Assembly (NCBI RefSeq): GCF_023856365.1
Contig: NC_064549.1
Coordinates: forward strand, 11,363,608-11,427,607
DNA from: Brienomyrus brachyistius
Taxonomy: Eukaryota > Chordata > Actinopteri > Osteoglossiformes > Mormyridae
DNA: 64,000 nucleotides
Direction of reading: 5' to 3'
Shown here: in pieces, positions 36,001 to 48,033 of the stretch
Layout: the number at the start of each line of letters is the position of its first letter
Numbering within the stretch: position 1 is the first letter of the stretch
Notes under the pieces: model-generated
Database searches by the model: none
Told to the model about the DNA's origin: nothing
The model's input: only the letters and a program-made list of their open reading frames with translations
Position numbers and translations under genes: made by a program

Positions 36001-36266
36001 TTAACCCTCTGTACTGATTTATTTCTGGTCCACTGAGTCATTCTTGTACGTCAAAAGGTTTCCTGGCTCAAATTTACATTCTGCAGCCAAATAGCTTGCA
36101 AGTTTAAATGCACGATGAAAACTTTGCTGGTGCATTCAACTTCAGGCCAGTCAAGACAACATATTAACCATACGATCACAAAAAAAAAAATCACTCTCTG
36201 AGTAGCAAATTTCAGCACGACACTGGTTGCAATTAGAAACACAAAACAGCCCCTTTGTCGAATTAA

Positions 36267-36279
36267 GGTCATGGTGACC
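36267..36279. promoter_or_regulatory. perfect palindromic estrogen response element sequence
   Basis: GGTCATGGTGACC is an exact match to the consensus GGTCAnnnTGACC bound by estrogen receptor dimers. The motif is seen directly. Its use is not shown. A further AGGTCA half-site follows at 36283-36288. Confidence 0.5.
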
Positions 36280-37067
36280 AGGAGGTCAGCTGAGGAAGGG
36301 GAGCGTACAGCACAAGGGGAGCAAACATCCTGTATGAAAACATCAGTCCGCAAACGTGCGGCTTTCACAGAAAAAGGGCACCTGAGCTGCATGTAAGCGG
36401 GCTCCAGGGGGAATGGTGCAGAAGCACATGGATAACCAGTGTGCTCCATATGTGCACAGCTGGGGTCACAACAGACCCCCCACACACACAAACCACCATA
36501 CATAGGTGTTCAGAAATCCTCAGCAACATTAGGAGTGCTTCTTGTGAGTGTGCATGCCCAGAGATGAACAGGCATCCCGCACAGGATGTCTCCTGCCCTG
36601 TGCTCTTAGGCTCGGCATGACCCTGAATCAGATAAGCTGTTATGGCAGATAGATAAATAGGGCTGTTTTGTCAGCAAGAAAACATGACAAATACACTTAG
36701 AATTCATATTATTTTGTAGTTGTAAATTTGACTTCTGTCTATGGGCTTTTTCATGTAGACAGGAGATAAGAGCACAGTAGTGCCTATGACCTTATCCTCT
36801 GCGCCTTGGCATTGAGCGCCAGCGATAGCCTTGAGCTATAGTTAGCCGACAGTTTGTTGTGGTACCTTTCAGCTCCCTGCTTCGGACGCTCCTCCTTTAT
36901 TCCCTTATCAGTCTTCTGTCACACACTCGCTCTCTGTTTTTCCTCCTCTTTCTCTGCATCCATTCCCCATCCCTCACCCCTAAGCATCTGCAGGGCTCTT
37001 TCGCTTTAACACAGTTTGATTGTCCTGCACGTGGCTCTCTAAGTGTGGAAAATTCTGTATAACTTAC

Positions 37068-37155
37068 AGTAACTCATCTTGAGATCTTTGGTAGCTTCTG
37101 TAAAAAAAAAAAAAAAAAAAACGACACTATTACTCGAGATGAGTTACTGTGTCGT
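37068..37155. repeat. overlapping inverted repeats
   Basis: AGTAACTCATCTTGAG (37068-37083) pairs with CTCGAGATGAGTTACT (37133-37148) at 15 of 16 positions, across a 20-A tract. The right arm also lies inside a second hairpin, ACGACAC (37121-37127) with GTGTCGT (37149-37155). Confidence 0.85.
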
Positions 37156-38325
37156 TTCAGCGGTAGCCGACAATTCCATATAGATATAAAAAAGTTTTCA
37201 AAATGGTTCCAAAAGGGTCCAGGTCATTAACGGTAAGGAATTATGGTGACATCACCTCACCTGCCTGCTCGACTTCCTACAGCCGTAATTTGCTGCGACT
37301 GAGCCGTTCAAATTAGGGGCGTCCATCAAAAGAATTATTTTGACATGGTAGAATACCTAGCAGTAAAAGTTTAACACTGTATGCTTGTTTTTGCTAAAAG
37401 CCTTTGCTTAATACTTAAACGATGACAAACTGCCTTCAGTCCCCCTGCTTTAGGGTGTCATTTAGTCACATTCTAATATCACCGTGTCGCTCCCCTACCA
37501 TTTCAATAATGCGATCAATAACAGTCAGTTTTTCCCCTGATGCTTTTATAATAAGGGATTCAAAAGATTTAGGACTGCATTACCTGCTCCTTAATCCCCC
37601 AAACACCCCACATTCCCAACTTCACCACTAGAAAAAAATAGATTGTGATGCAATAATCCATCGTTTAAAAACCGCTTCCATTTATTATGTCATAAATCAC
37701 ATTTTTGTTCCCCCTCCCATACAGGCTACTGCTAAGCACCGCAACATGGCGCCAAAATGGGCCGGTTAATGATAGTCGATACGTCGACATTATTCCGTGT
37801 GATGGGTGAGGGGGGGGCGAGGGGAATTAGCCCCTGCATCACCCCTCTGCCAGACATACAAGAGACCCATGGCATGAGGCAATGGCGTGTTGGGGTGACC
37901 GATTGCAGCCAGAACCTCGACCTGTATCCACCATCCACCAATAGCTCAGGGCTACGGAACTAGAGCATGATGGGGGGGTTGTGCAGAGGGCCTGGAAGCT
38001 CCTCCTTGTCCCGGTGCCACATTCGTAGTCCTTGGCAGCTTTTACTGGTTAATCAAGCAGAAGAGCTTTGCAGGGCCTCCACCTCACGCCCGCTCTGTGG
38101 CAGATGTATTATGGACTGGCAGGGGTGGCGGGGGGGGGGGGGGGGGGGGGGGGGGGAGGTTGGCAGGGTGTAGAAGACATGTGATTGCACGGGTGTCACT
38201 TGAGGCCTTGGTGTGCACTTTCTCCTTCAGCTGGAGGTGACCTTAACGAGAAACCCCAGCAAGGGTCAGTGTGCTAAATAATTCACAAAGGCACAAAGGT
38301 CATTCATATAGTACTGAAATCTGCA

Positions 38326-38406
<81 letters not shown>
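38326..38406. repeat. (TA)n(CA)n compound microsatellite
   Basis: About 25 TA units passing into about 14 CA units. A diverged copy of the flanking sequence (AAGGGTCAGTG then CTAAA) occurs on both sides, near 38263 and 38406, suggesting a local duplication. Confidence 0.95.
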
Positions 38407-39974
38407 AGGGTCAGTGCACTAAAATCTGCTATAGATGTATATCTAATACATATATATAATATATTGATATACATACACACACAAATGTATATACACATGT
38501 GTGTATGCATATATACTGTCTTAATGTGAATCCATTTGTGTTGTTCCACATAAGAGGGGTAATTTGTAATCGTTGCAATCTCTGTTGTGCCAAATAGCAG
38601 GATGTAAATCTCTCTTGGTACAGTCATCTCTGTTAATCAGTCGTGCAATTTGAAAGACCGGCAGTGTTTAAAACTGTTTCCTTGCATATGTTTACGGTTA
38701 TTTTATTTGACACGGCAAAAAACCTGTCACGTGCAAGCGGCGCAGTATGTTTACGTGCCGCACCTGACCTACTTTTTGTCTGTTTGTAATATTTGTAAAT
38801 ATTTCTTGCTTTATTGGACTGCATACCATAATACTGTAGGGAGCTACTGCAACTATTTTTGTTACACATCACTCTTCTGTTTTCTGTTGGGACAGCATTA
38901 AGGAAGTATACACACACACACACACACACACAGACTTTTTTGTTGAAAAAAAAGAGGTTGATTCCATGTTTCCCAGTACTGCGTTGATGTCATGTGACCC
39001 CCTTTATCTGATATTCTGGACTGACACTCTGCCAAAAGATGCAGGTGATGATAGAAATGCTAATTTCTTGACATTAAGGCATTAATTATTTAGGCAGTAG
39101 CAAACACTATACGTGACAGTACTAAGGGAGTGGGGGGGGGTGTATCACTCGACCCATTTGTAACATTATCTTATAAATATGTCTCGTATTAGTAAGGAGG
39201 GGTTACTGGGCTGGCCTAGGTAAGCTCATCAGAACTGTCACAAAAATATATTTTCTCCTAAGCGACGCTCTCTCCATCAGTAACAGAAAAATGGAATCAC
39301 AAACATGCTTTTTTACTTATGTTTGTTTTTGATTTATCTTTAAATACGCTTTTTTTCACTCAAATGGACAAAGGATATATATGTCATTGTTCTGCTTAGT
39401 GTCTGTTATGTGTTCAAATAAATCAAAACTTTGACACAGAGATTTCGCTAGCAGGGGCCATATTTGAAGCTAATTTACCCCGAATGGGTTTTTCGGAGTC
39501 ATAATTTTTTCTGTTTCAGACACCAATGGGACATGCCGCAATTATCAAAAGAGCAATGGGGGACAATGGTTTCCGTGTGAACTATTGAACTCCCCTTTTA
39601 TGTTTTAATAGTTAGCAATGGCACATGGAGCCCACTTGGCAGAGGCTTTCACTACAGTGGCAGGCTTAACGGCGTGTGCAGGCCTGGTGTCGGGATCAGC
39701 GGTCGCCTTTACAAAATGCTTCTCACCCTGGGGGGGGGGGGGTGCCTTCCCCGTGACCTCAGTCGACACAGGGAGTGGAAAATACATTCAGGGTGAAGGC
39801 ATCGCCCTGTAAATCAGGACGTGTAGTCTGCTATCTATTCTCTTCCTTTCTCTAGACAATGATTATTTTATTTGCTATTTGCACAAGTATATTGGAAAGC
39901 TTCTTCTCACGTATCCCACCTTGCTCTCCTTTTCAGATATACACATGGCGCTGGGTCAGCCATTTATCTGGTGC

Positions 39975-40110
39975 CTCTGTGGCATTTTGGGGGAGGAGTA
40001 TAAGGGCCTTGCTCAAGGGCCCAACAGACAATTTTGTCGAGGCTCGACTCAGCAAACTTCCACTCATAGGCATAGAGGTATAATCCACTGAGCCATACAG
40101 CTACTGTTGT
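39975..40110 (-). repeat. tRNA-derived SINE, second family, reversed
   Basis: On the minus strand the head GTAGCTGTATGGCTCAGTGG is followed by the mirror of AAGGGCCTTGCTCAAGGGCC. It matches the family at 25254 and is truncated at its 3' side. Confidence 0.6.
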
Positions 40111-42141
40111 TCTGGCTGTACAATGGGCCCCGCGATTGGCCCCTGGGGACTCAGAGCTGCCATTTTTTTGGTGACACGTAAAGGTGGCGAGATGCCAGCC
40201 TAGACAATGCCCGTATTCGCTCGTATTCCACGGCTGACACACTGGCCCAGCCGATGCCCGCCCATCTCCCCAGGACCAGTCACGCCATGCCCGCGTCTCG
40301 CCCGCAATTAGACTCGGTGTAACTGACATTCGCAAGCTGCTGACGTGAGCCTGTTTTCCTGCAAATGCAGCAAGTCTCCCGGCATTTTGTGAAATAAGTG
40401 GCAGCGGAGAGGGTGGCGGGCGTCTTGTGTGGAAATGCAAAACTGCCCCCCCCCAACCACCTGCCCCCACAGCTCGCCTGCTCCCACCAGATACAAGGCA
40501 ACCACACAACCCCCGGCAATCGTTTCCTCAGCCGATGTTTGTTTGGCACCCAGATTCCCCCCCCCCACCCCCTGCCGAGCTATCAGGTGGGAGGTATCTA
40601 AGCGACTGTTGCCCCAGACAACATAACCCAGCCTTACTGGCGTGGGATATGGAAGCCGTGGCATTGAGCGATAGACCGATATCAGAGTATTTACGGGAGT
40701 GTGGGTAATGCAATACGATAGCAAAAGACAAATACGAGTTAGCCTGGCACCAGAGGGGGGGTTGGGACGGGAACAGCAAAAGGACAGCCGTGATAATGAT
40801 GTGAAGGACAAGGTCACTGACCCACGGATCATTTTGAGGGTTGTGTTTCGGTTTCAGCACAAGGTCGCCCTGCTTCTTTTACCTCATCGTTTTCATAATC
40901 TCCGCTTTATTTAGTATGGCAAACACGCTGAGATCTCCTTAAACAGACATCACCATACACCTGGACATACCTACAAAAAAAAACCCATCAATTATGCATC
41001 ACGTTGCTTATAGTAATTGCATATATATCCAAAGCTTTATGAAGACTTTATTATTACCCACATTACCCTTTATTAAGTGCGACACATGTGTACTTTTACA
41101 TTCATTCATTTTGCAGACATTTTTGTCCAAATAGAACAAAACAGACGTGAGGCAGGTAACACAAAACAGGAATGCCACTGTCTCTTTGCCATTTTTGCCA
41201 ACTGTTCCTAAGCCAATGTTACACGGTGATATCAATTTTTCAAATACTTAGAGAACTCTTTTGTATTCTATTGCAGGAGAAAACAAATACAGGAGAAAAA
41301 TGGATGTAGCTGCAATTCAAATGTAAATTTAATGGCTGTCGCAAATTTGCCTTTTTGCATCCCTGTTTTATGTTAATTTGTTTCAGAAGGTGAGAGGAGT
41401 TGAAACAAATGTTCCTTGTGTGCTGCATCCCTTTTGAGCTTGATCTGCTTGACAAATGCATTTGTTTGACCTCAGAATTAGCTCGTCTGCACCTCACCCC
41501 GCATTACATGCGTCCTTGGTGTCGCATGATAACGCGTCCTTGTCCATAATATGGTCACCTTCTTGGCTGCGTTTCTTTAGTTTTCAAATTAGCATATTAG
41601 TTCCTCATGTGCTTCCGAACATACTATTTGTTACACGAAGCATACGTGTTAGATCATGAAACTGGTCTGCGTGAGTGTTCAGGGTGGAGCAGACTGGGAT
41701 ATGTACAGCTGGGATTTAAATTCCGGCCCTTAACTGGGTGGATACGGGTTCACCACCCCCCCAAGCCCCCCCCCTTCCCCCCCACACACACAGATAAGAG
41801 GTGTTAACTGTAAAGAGTACAGCAGAAGCGTTAAGTGCCCCAGACAGCACTTTGGTAATAAGTAATCGGCAACTGAATGTCAGTTACCCCATGTGAACTA
41901 AAATGACCTTTTGCCTGCTTCTTTAGCTTACCAGCTAAAGGTAAGCATATTGACTGCCCCCCCCTCCCTCCCACCCACCCACCCAGCTGTGCAGGAACTG
42001 AGGGCTGAAAGCAGAGGGGGGGAGTCAGCCCCCTCTTCCGGGCTACCTGCTGCCGCGAGTGGGGGCAGAGGAACCTGAACAGCAGCAGTAACAGAAGTAC
42101 ACACGAGTAGGCAAACTTGTGCCCCCAATGGAGGCAAACGG

Positions 42142-42180
42142 AATCCCTTTCCCACAATCCCTTTCCCACAATCCCTTTCC
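42142..42180. repeat. 14-bp tandem repeat, about 3 copies
   Basis: Three steps of AATCCCTTTCCCAC. Confidence 0.92.
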
Positions 42181-42239
42181 TGTTTCCCTCGCCTCCTTTG
42201 ATAATCTTTGGCTCGCTGGAAGAGGAGACGACGAAGCCG

Positions 42240-42330
42240 GCGACCACATTCGCCACAGCCGGTTAATTATTCCCTTTGCCCTAATTATACGTCGGTGCTG
42301 TAATTACACCGGTTCCTTTCGACAGCGCAG
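42240..42330. promoter_or_regulatory. candidate enhancer with three spaced TAATTA sites
   Basis: TAATTA cores at 42264, 42282 and 42301, evenly spaced by 18 and 19 bp, and flanked by mirrored CCGGTTAATTA and TAATTACACCGG. These are homeodomain-type core sites. The arrangement is seen directly. Enhancer function is inference. Confidence 0.4.
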
Positions 42331-42830
42331 GGGCAGGATAGGCTGGGGACTCTGGAAATTTCAGGAGGATCATAAAGATCACTGGTAGAAACATTCACTT
42401 TGATTACTATCCCATAGAGATCAGTTTGTTTTTCCAAGGGAAAAAAAAATAAACATATGCTTTGAGGAAGGGTTCCTAGTTATTTAAATAAGACAGCAGG
42501 TGAGATATAAATCTTCAAATAATTCTAAACTCTTTTGTATCAACACACACCATGCACCTATTTACATCTTTAGCTCTTCGGCTCTTATGGGAAAATTGGA
42601 ACAGAAATATCTACAAATCGACACTGATGGACAAGATAATGCCGTGGAACTTAACCCTGCATGATTGTTATCGCGCATTGCTGAGAAAACTACATTGCAC
42701 CCGCAAGATAACGGCTTTGCAAGAGAATGCAACAAATACAGAGAATTTCTCCTGCACATAACAGGAGCACTGTGGTGGGTTGTGACGTTCATTGCTTGGT
42801 AAACAAGTTAAGCAGATTGTACTTGGCTGC

Positions 42831-43180
42831 TAAAAAGCACCTAGCTATATTCTGGAATGCAAAAGTAATTAAAAGCACCTAGCTAGATTCTGGAATGCAA
42901 AAGTAATTAAAAGCACCTAGCTATGTTTTGGAATGCAGAAATAATAAAAAGCACCTAGCTATATTGGAGAACTCAATAAGAATAAAAAGCACCTAGCTAT
43001 ATTCGAGAACTCAATAAGAATAAAAAGCACCTAGCTATATTCGAGAACTCAATAAGAATAAAAAGCACCTAGTTATATTCGAGAACTCGATAATAATCAT
43101 TAAAAAGAGCACCTAGCAAAATTTTTGAAACAGGATAATAATACAAAGCACCTGGCTAAATTTTGGAACTTAAAAATATT
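42831..43180. repeat. 38-bp minisatellite, 9 units
   Basis: GCACCTAG-type unit starts at 42837, 42875, 42913, 42951, 42989, 43027, 43065, 43109 and 43148. The step is 38 bp for seven units, then 44 and 39. The unit is AT-rich (AAAAAGCACCTAGCTATATT). The centre units are nearly identical and the outer ones diverged. Confidence 0.96.
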
Positions 43181-43299
43181 GTTAATAAACAAACTGCAGC
43201 AATTTCTGGAGAATCCTGTGTTGACAGACACACATACAAGATAGTTTGAAGAGTGCAGTGTGCTGTCTCCGCTAAATGGGGTCGTTAGAAAAAAGAACA

Positions 43300-43637
43300 A
43301 CAAAAAACGAGTTCAGCGCGGGCCCGAGGACAGTGCGCGTCACAGCCGCGCCGAAATCCTTTGGCAGCGGAGTCCCATCTCCTGGGACGGCGGTGCCTTC
43401 ACCATCTGATACTCCTATGAATAATCGGGGTGGGCCCCACCCGGATGACCCAGGGATTAGCCGAAAAGGCAGGAAGTAGGTCATCGAGGCGCAGAGACGG
43501 TGCGTGCCCTCGCACTTTTGCGCGCAAGCGGGTGGCGCGGCGGGTCACCTCATCTGATTCGCTGAGACGGGGCATGTCCTCTCGCTGCCCACATCTGAGG
43601 CACACGCGAAGAGGCCCTGACCCGCTTTTTACGTTTG
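43300..43637 (+). promoter_or_regulatory. CpG-rich block ending at a strong splice donor
   Basis: Dense CpG (for example TTTTGCGCGCAAGCGGGTGG) directly before TTTG|GTAAGTGATAGG, with the donor GT at 43638. This looks like a non-coding first exon on the plus strand. The plus-strand frame through it is Arg-rich and short, so I do not call it coding. There is no transcript evidence. Confidence 0.35.
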
Positions 43638-44809
43638 GTAAGTGATAGGCAGATGCTTCCTGCGTTATCTCAAAGGAATGTAGGGCACCCAACAAATAAG
43701 TGTATTTATTTATCCCCCGTGAAACATATAGATATAAATGAATGACATTTTTATAAAAAAAAAAAACCCAACACATCTGTCTTAAGAAAATAATCTGTCT
43801 TTATGAACTGGTCACTGGTATGTCATTTGTCCATGAAATATAGATCAGTTTGTTTCACCATTTCTGATCATAAATCTGGATATTCACGATATGAATCAAA
43901 AAATTAAATCAAGCATATAACCTACTCCCTTCACTGGTTGATCCAACTTCACATCACATGCTTTTAATTTTCTAATCCTAATAAAAATATATTTTCTACC
44001 ATACAGGCATACAGAGGAGATGTAAAACTGCGTGGCATGTATTATTATTATTTATTTATTTTTAGTATTAAAGCAGCATGGGTGAAAATGCGTAATATCT
44101 TATAAGGTGTTTCAAAGGTGAGATGGTAGTATGACAGTCGGACTCATTTTATTAATAAATCCGGCAAAGTACATCAAAAGCATTCGGCAGATTTTCTCGT
44201 TTTCATGTAAACGGGATTTTATTTCTCTGCGTTCTTCATCTCAGCTTTTCGGTTTGGCTGCCTGAGAATCTTTTACATGATGAATGAAAGTGAAATTCTG
44301 CCGTGACTTTATTTAATATTTTTTTTTCCATAATCAGTGCATAAATTATAACAAACACTACAGCACCTAAACTGCTGTGTCATCAACATCCTTTCATGAT
44401 CAAATGAAACAAGGGGGAAAGAAATGGAGGAATGCCCTTGGTTGATGCATATTTGAGATGGGACACTCTCTCCTTGTTATACATACACTTGTACCCTCAA
44501 CAGGGTACGATCCCCAATTTGGCTGAGAAACATGGTTCAGTGCCCTTTACAGGCGCCGCACTGTTGCCATAAACATTAAGGGTTGTTGCCTCGGTTCTGA
44601 TTCAGTGACCTTCACACCTTTACTTGGTGTTTCGGTGCGTGTGGAACATGTAGGGGCACTTATGCATAGAGGCACCGGGGGCACGAGGTGTGGAGAATGC
44701 GCCTGCAATCGCTGCGAGGGATCTGTCGCAGTTCATTTAGCCAGTTTCGTTAAACCGCAAATTAAGCCGGGGAATTCTGTTCACAACACCTCTGAATCTG
44801 CCACAGGGC

Positions 44810-44814
44810 TTTTT

Positions 44815-44846
<32 letters not shown>

Positions 44847-44848
44847 TC
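44810..44848. repeat. (CTTT)n microsatellite
   Basis: About nine CTTT units after a short T run. Confidence 0.97.
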
Positions 44849-47764
44849 AAGCGCAGTTGTTTTAAGTTGTAGTGCCTCTGTGCACCTGTAGGTGTCTCTG
44901 TAGGGAGCTGACTTTTCACCAAAACAAGTGAGCAGAGCTAAAGGTATTGACAAATCGGGTTTTGGATGATTCTTATTAACTCTCAGCCTGTTAACTCCAA
45001 CACTCCAAACTGAAACGGAATTAAAAATATTTTGGTCTCATCTCGTGCCGCAAATGACTTTAATGCCTTTAATAATCTCGCTTTCCTAACCAACCTCTCC
45101 ATCAATCTCTTACCAATACATTATAATACCCACTCTACCTATCAGTTGCTCTTTTAGTATTGCTGTCTTCCTCCTACTTTCAAAAGCAGACTATCTTGGT
45201 TTTTCGTTCACCGGTGTATCATTCTGAAAGGCAACTTTATGAACGACGAGCGTGGGTCCGGCCTGTTTTCTGAAAAAACCAGGCTCACATCTTAATGCAG
45301 AACTGTTTACTCTAGCGAGTGTAACAGCTCTCTCCAGGCTAATCTGATAGCCTCTTTGGTTTTATCGCTGAAGCCACATACTGTAAATATAACACTGAGC
45401 TGAGCCTCTGAAACTGTTCCTCTGGATCAGTGTCTCTCTATAAATTGACCTGTGACTGGTGCAGATTGCCTTGTTAGCTTTAGGCTATTCCAGGTAGCAG
45501 TTAAATTTCACCATGACGTTAATAGAAAATTTCTGCAGATTTTGCCGTGCTCACACTGGCCAAAGTTGTGACCGGTATTCAGAACTGGCCCACATGGTAT
45601 TCTTTGCAATTACTGATGGTCTGTAAGCTGTGCTAGATGAAATAGAAGCAGCCCTCCAAATGTACCGCTTTAGAGGGACACACATAAGAGTGACTTGGGA
45701 AGGTGGAGATTTAGAACTGAGGAAAGGTCACTGTGGTATTTCAGTCATAATATAAGGGCTCCACAGTGTGTGAAAGTCAATCAAATCGCCTAAACTTTCT
45801 AAGGAAATCCCCTGTGTATTGCTGACTTTTCATTAACTACTGGTCGTTCAATAATTATAATACAGTCAATGTCAGTGTCTCCAGTATAGTCTAATCCAGT
45901 TTATGCAATCGAGTAGGAATGTGGAAGGGAGTAATTAAAAACTGAGTAAACTTATAAGATTTTATAATGGTATTTCAGCCTAATGGAAACTTGATGGTTA
46001 TTAATCTCCATCCGATTTCTGAGACTGCGTCGTATGTAACTCCGAAGGTTGTCCAGCATCCCTCGGACCCCTTGTTATTCCTGCACCTGCCCGGTTCCTG
46101 CCGAGACCTTCAGACTTCCTGCCTGGAAGTATTCCTTCTAAAACCCAGGGGTCAGAGGTTAATGTCTGCTGGTACTCAGATTGTTCGCCTATCCGGCATT
46201 TGAGGCTGGAGTCTCTATGGCAGCCCCCCCGCGGGCTGTGATGCGGTCAGCCGGGGGGAGGGAGGGAACGACCTTTGCATTCTGTCGATTTTTATTGTGC
46301 CGTCAAGTTAAAGACAGATACACAGCAAAACAAAAATACATGTCAGTGCGGGGATTTTGAGTCCCCCCCCCCCCACCCCACAAAAATGGGATATAGATGC
46401 AAAATTTTCGGTTATAATGGCAGAAATAAATCTCATACATCCAGCACCCATACGTTCACGCAGTTTCACCGGTAATCAGTCCGAGTAACCGAAGACTGAA
46501 CCAGAACTCCCGCTTGAGCGGTTTATTACAGTTTTCGGGATGCTTCTCCTTCCGCTGTACAAACCATGATTTATTCATAACGGCTCCCAATCTATTTAGG
46601 AATCGTACCCGGCTAAACGTATCGTTGTGTTTCGCGCAACTGAAAATTGAATCGCGGCGCCGCTATACCGAGATTGATGATTTACTCGCCGCATTTTATG
46701 CGCACTTTCTGCTTACCCTCCCCGTGCACATGCGCTTAAACTGATGTTTGCTGCTCCCTAACAGCTGTCTCGATTAAGGAATCTGCCCCGCTGCTTCATA
46801 ATAACAGAAATAAATCATGTTTTAATGTTTAATAAACAGTTAAGGTATTTTTTTGAGATATTACATTTTTAACATTCTTTTTGTCCAGGGTTTTGTATAT
46901 TTTATGAACCTGGTTTTGTGATTTTGTTTCCCCGACAAGGTAGCAAATGTATTTTTAAATCGATGGGTCTGAACTGTGGATAAACAACCGTTCGACTTTA
47001 TAGTCAATGTCCAGAAATTAATTTAATATTAGTTAATATGAATCTTTTTAAGTTACCACAAATCCCCCAATAAACATAGGCCTACGGTAAACTATTTTAA
47101 CCGCTGGCATATCTTAAACCACGTCTAATGAAGGTTAATTAATACTACAAGTTGAGAGAAATTTTGTTTCTTTTATATGTCTTCGTATAATGTGGGATAT
47201 TTTGCGGGGAAGAATATTGCGGAATTCCAGGTATTAATGAATTAATTATGTCATTCTTCTCTCCTCGTTAAAATTTTATTGGCCCGCTTTTTGCTTGCGT
47301 TACATCGAAAACTAACCAGTCTTCTTAATGTAATATAATTTACAAGGTGTAGACTACATACTCAGTTTCAGATATTTAAGATGTTGGAATATGAATATAA
47401 GTACCTAGAGCGGATTTGGCGATGAATCTACTGGCTAGATGCAGTCGTTCATTATTATTTCTATATTTGGTGACGCACAAATTGTGGGAAGTGTTACCTG
47501 TGCGGAAGGACACATCTGTCAGTGTGGGCACCTTGCTTTTCGCACCAGATCCTCTGCAGGTAAACTGTTAAGTGTTTACAAGATTATAAAAAATGCACTC
47601 TAACCTATAAAACAACAGGACACCCTCACAAATGGTCTTAAAAATGATTTACAGGAGTGTTAAGAGTTTTCTTACTTTACGAATTATTTTCCAGCGCATC
47701 TACCTCAATCATGTCGGTCATTAAGTATTCACCAGCCAAGTTTGATAGTTTAATTCATCAAGCT

Positions 47765-47765
47765 T

Positions 47766-47800
<35 letters not shown>

Positions 47801-47804
47801 TTTT
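47765..47804. repeat. (TTTA)n microsatellite
   Basis: Ten TTTA/TTAT units. Confidence 0.97.
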
Positions 47805-47883
47805 TGTAGAAAACCTGCTGCCAGACTAGAGTTTATTGCTTTTCTGTCCCAACAAACTAAAACTAGGAATATGTTGGGGTTGA

Positions 47884-48033
47884 AGGTCAAAGTTCCATGA
47901 ACCGCTGTTCTGTCAACGGCACAAAGGGGTCAAGAAGTTCTTTAAAAAATGAATGTGAAGATCTTGTGTCTCCATTCGCATGCTATTTCGGGTTAAAGTT
48001 CAAAGGTGAAAGTTCGTATAAGGTCAAAGATTT
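47884..48033 (+). promoter_or_regulatory. cluster of DR1-like nuclear-receptor sites
   Basis: AGGTCAAAGTTCC at 47884, AGTTCA-A-AGGTGA-A-AGTTCG at 47997-48016 (two overlapping DR1 arrangements) and AGGTCAAAGATTT at 48021. DR1 repeats bind RXR heterodimers, HNF4 and COUP-TF. Function is inferred. Confidence 0.4.

Larger units (their letters stand above)
32361..42100. other. non-coding stretch
   Basis: No supported exon. It holds C and G tracts (33669-33688, 33820-33832, 38130-38156, 39730-39742), a hairpin-forming segment at 37068-37155, a SINE tail at 36540-36650 (CATGACCCTGAATCAGATAAG region), a palindromic estrogen-response-element sequence at 36267, microsatellites at 38326-38406 and 38909-38932, and a reversed SINE at 39975-40110. 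Confidence 0.5.

Noticed and set aside
40398..40860. Several overlapping frames on both strands
   Set aside because: GC-rich low-complexity with C tracts. No consistent coding signal.
43430..43645. Arg-rich plus-strand frame
   Set aside because: CpG-dense sequence yields Arg codons. There is no domain, and the frame ends right after a splice-donor-like site.
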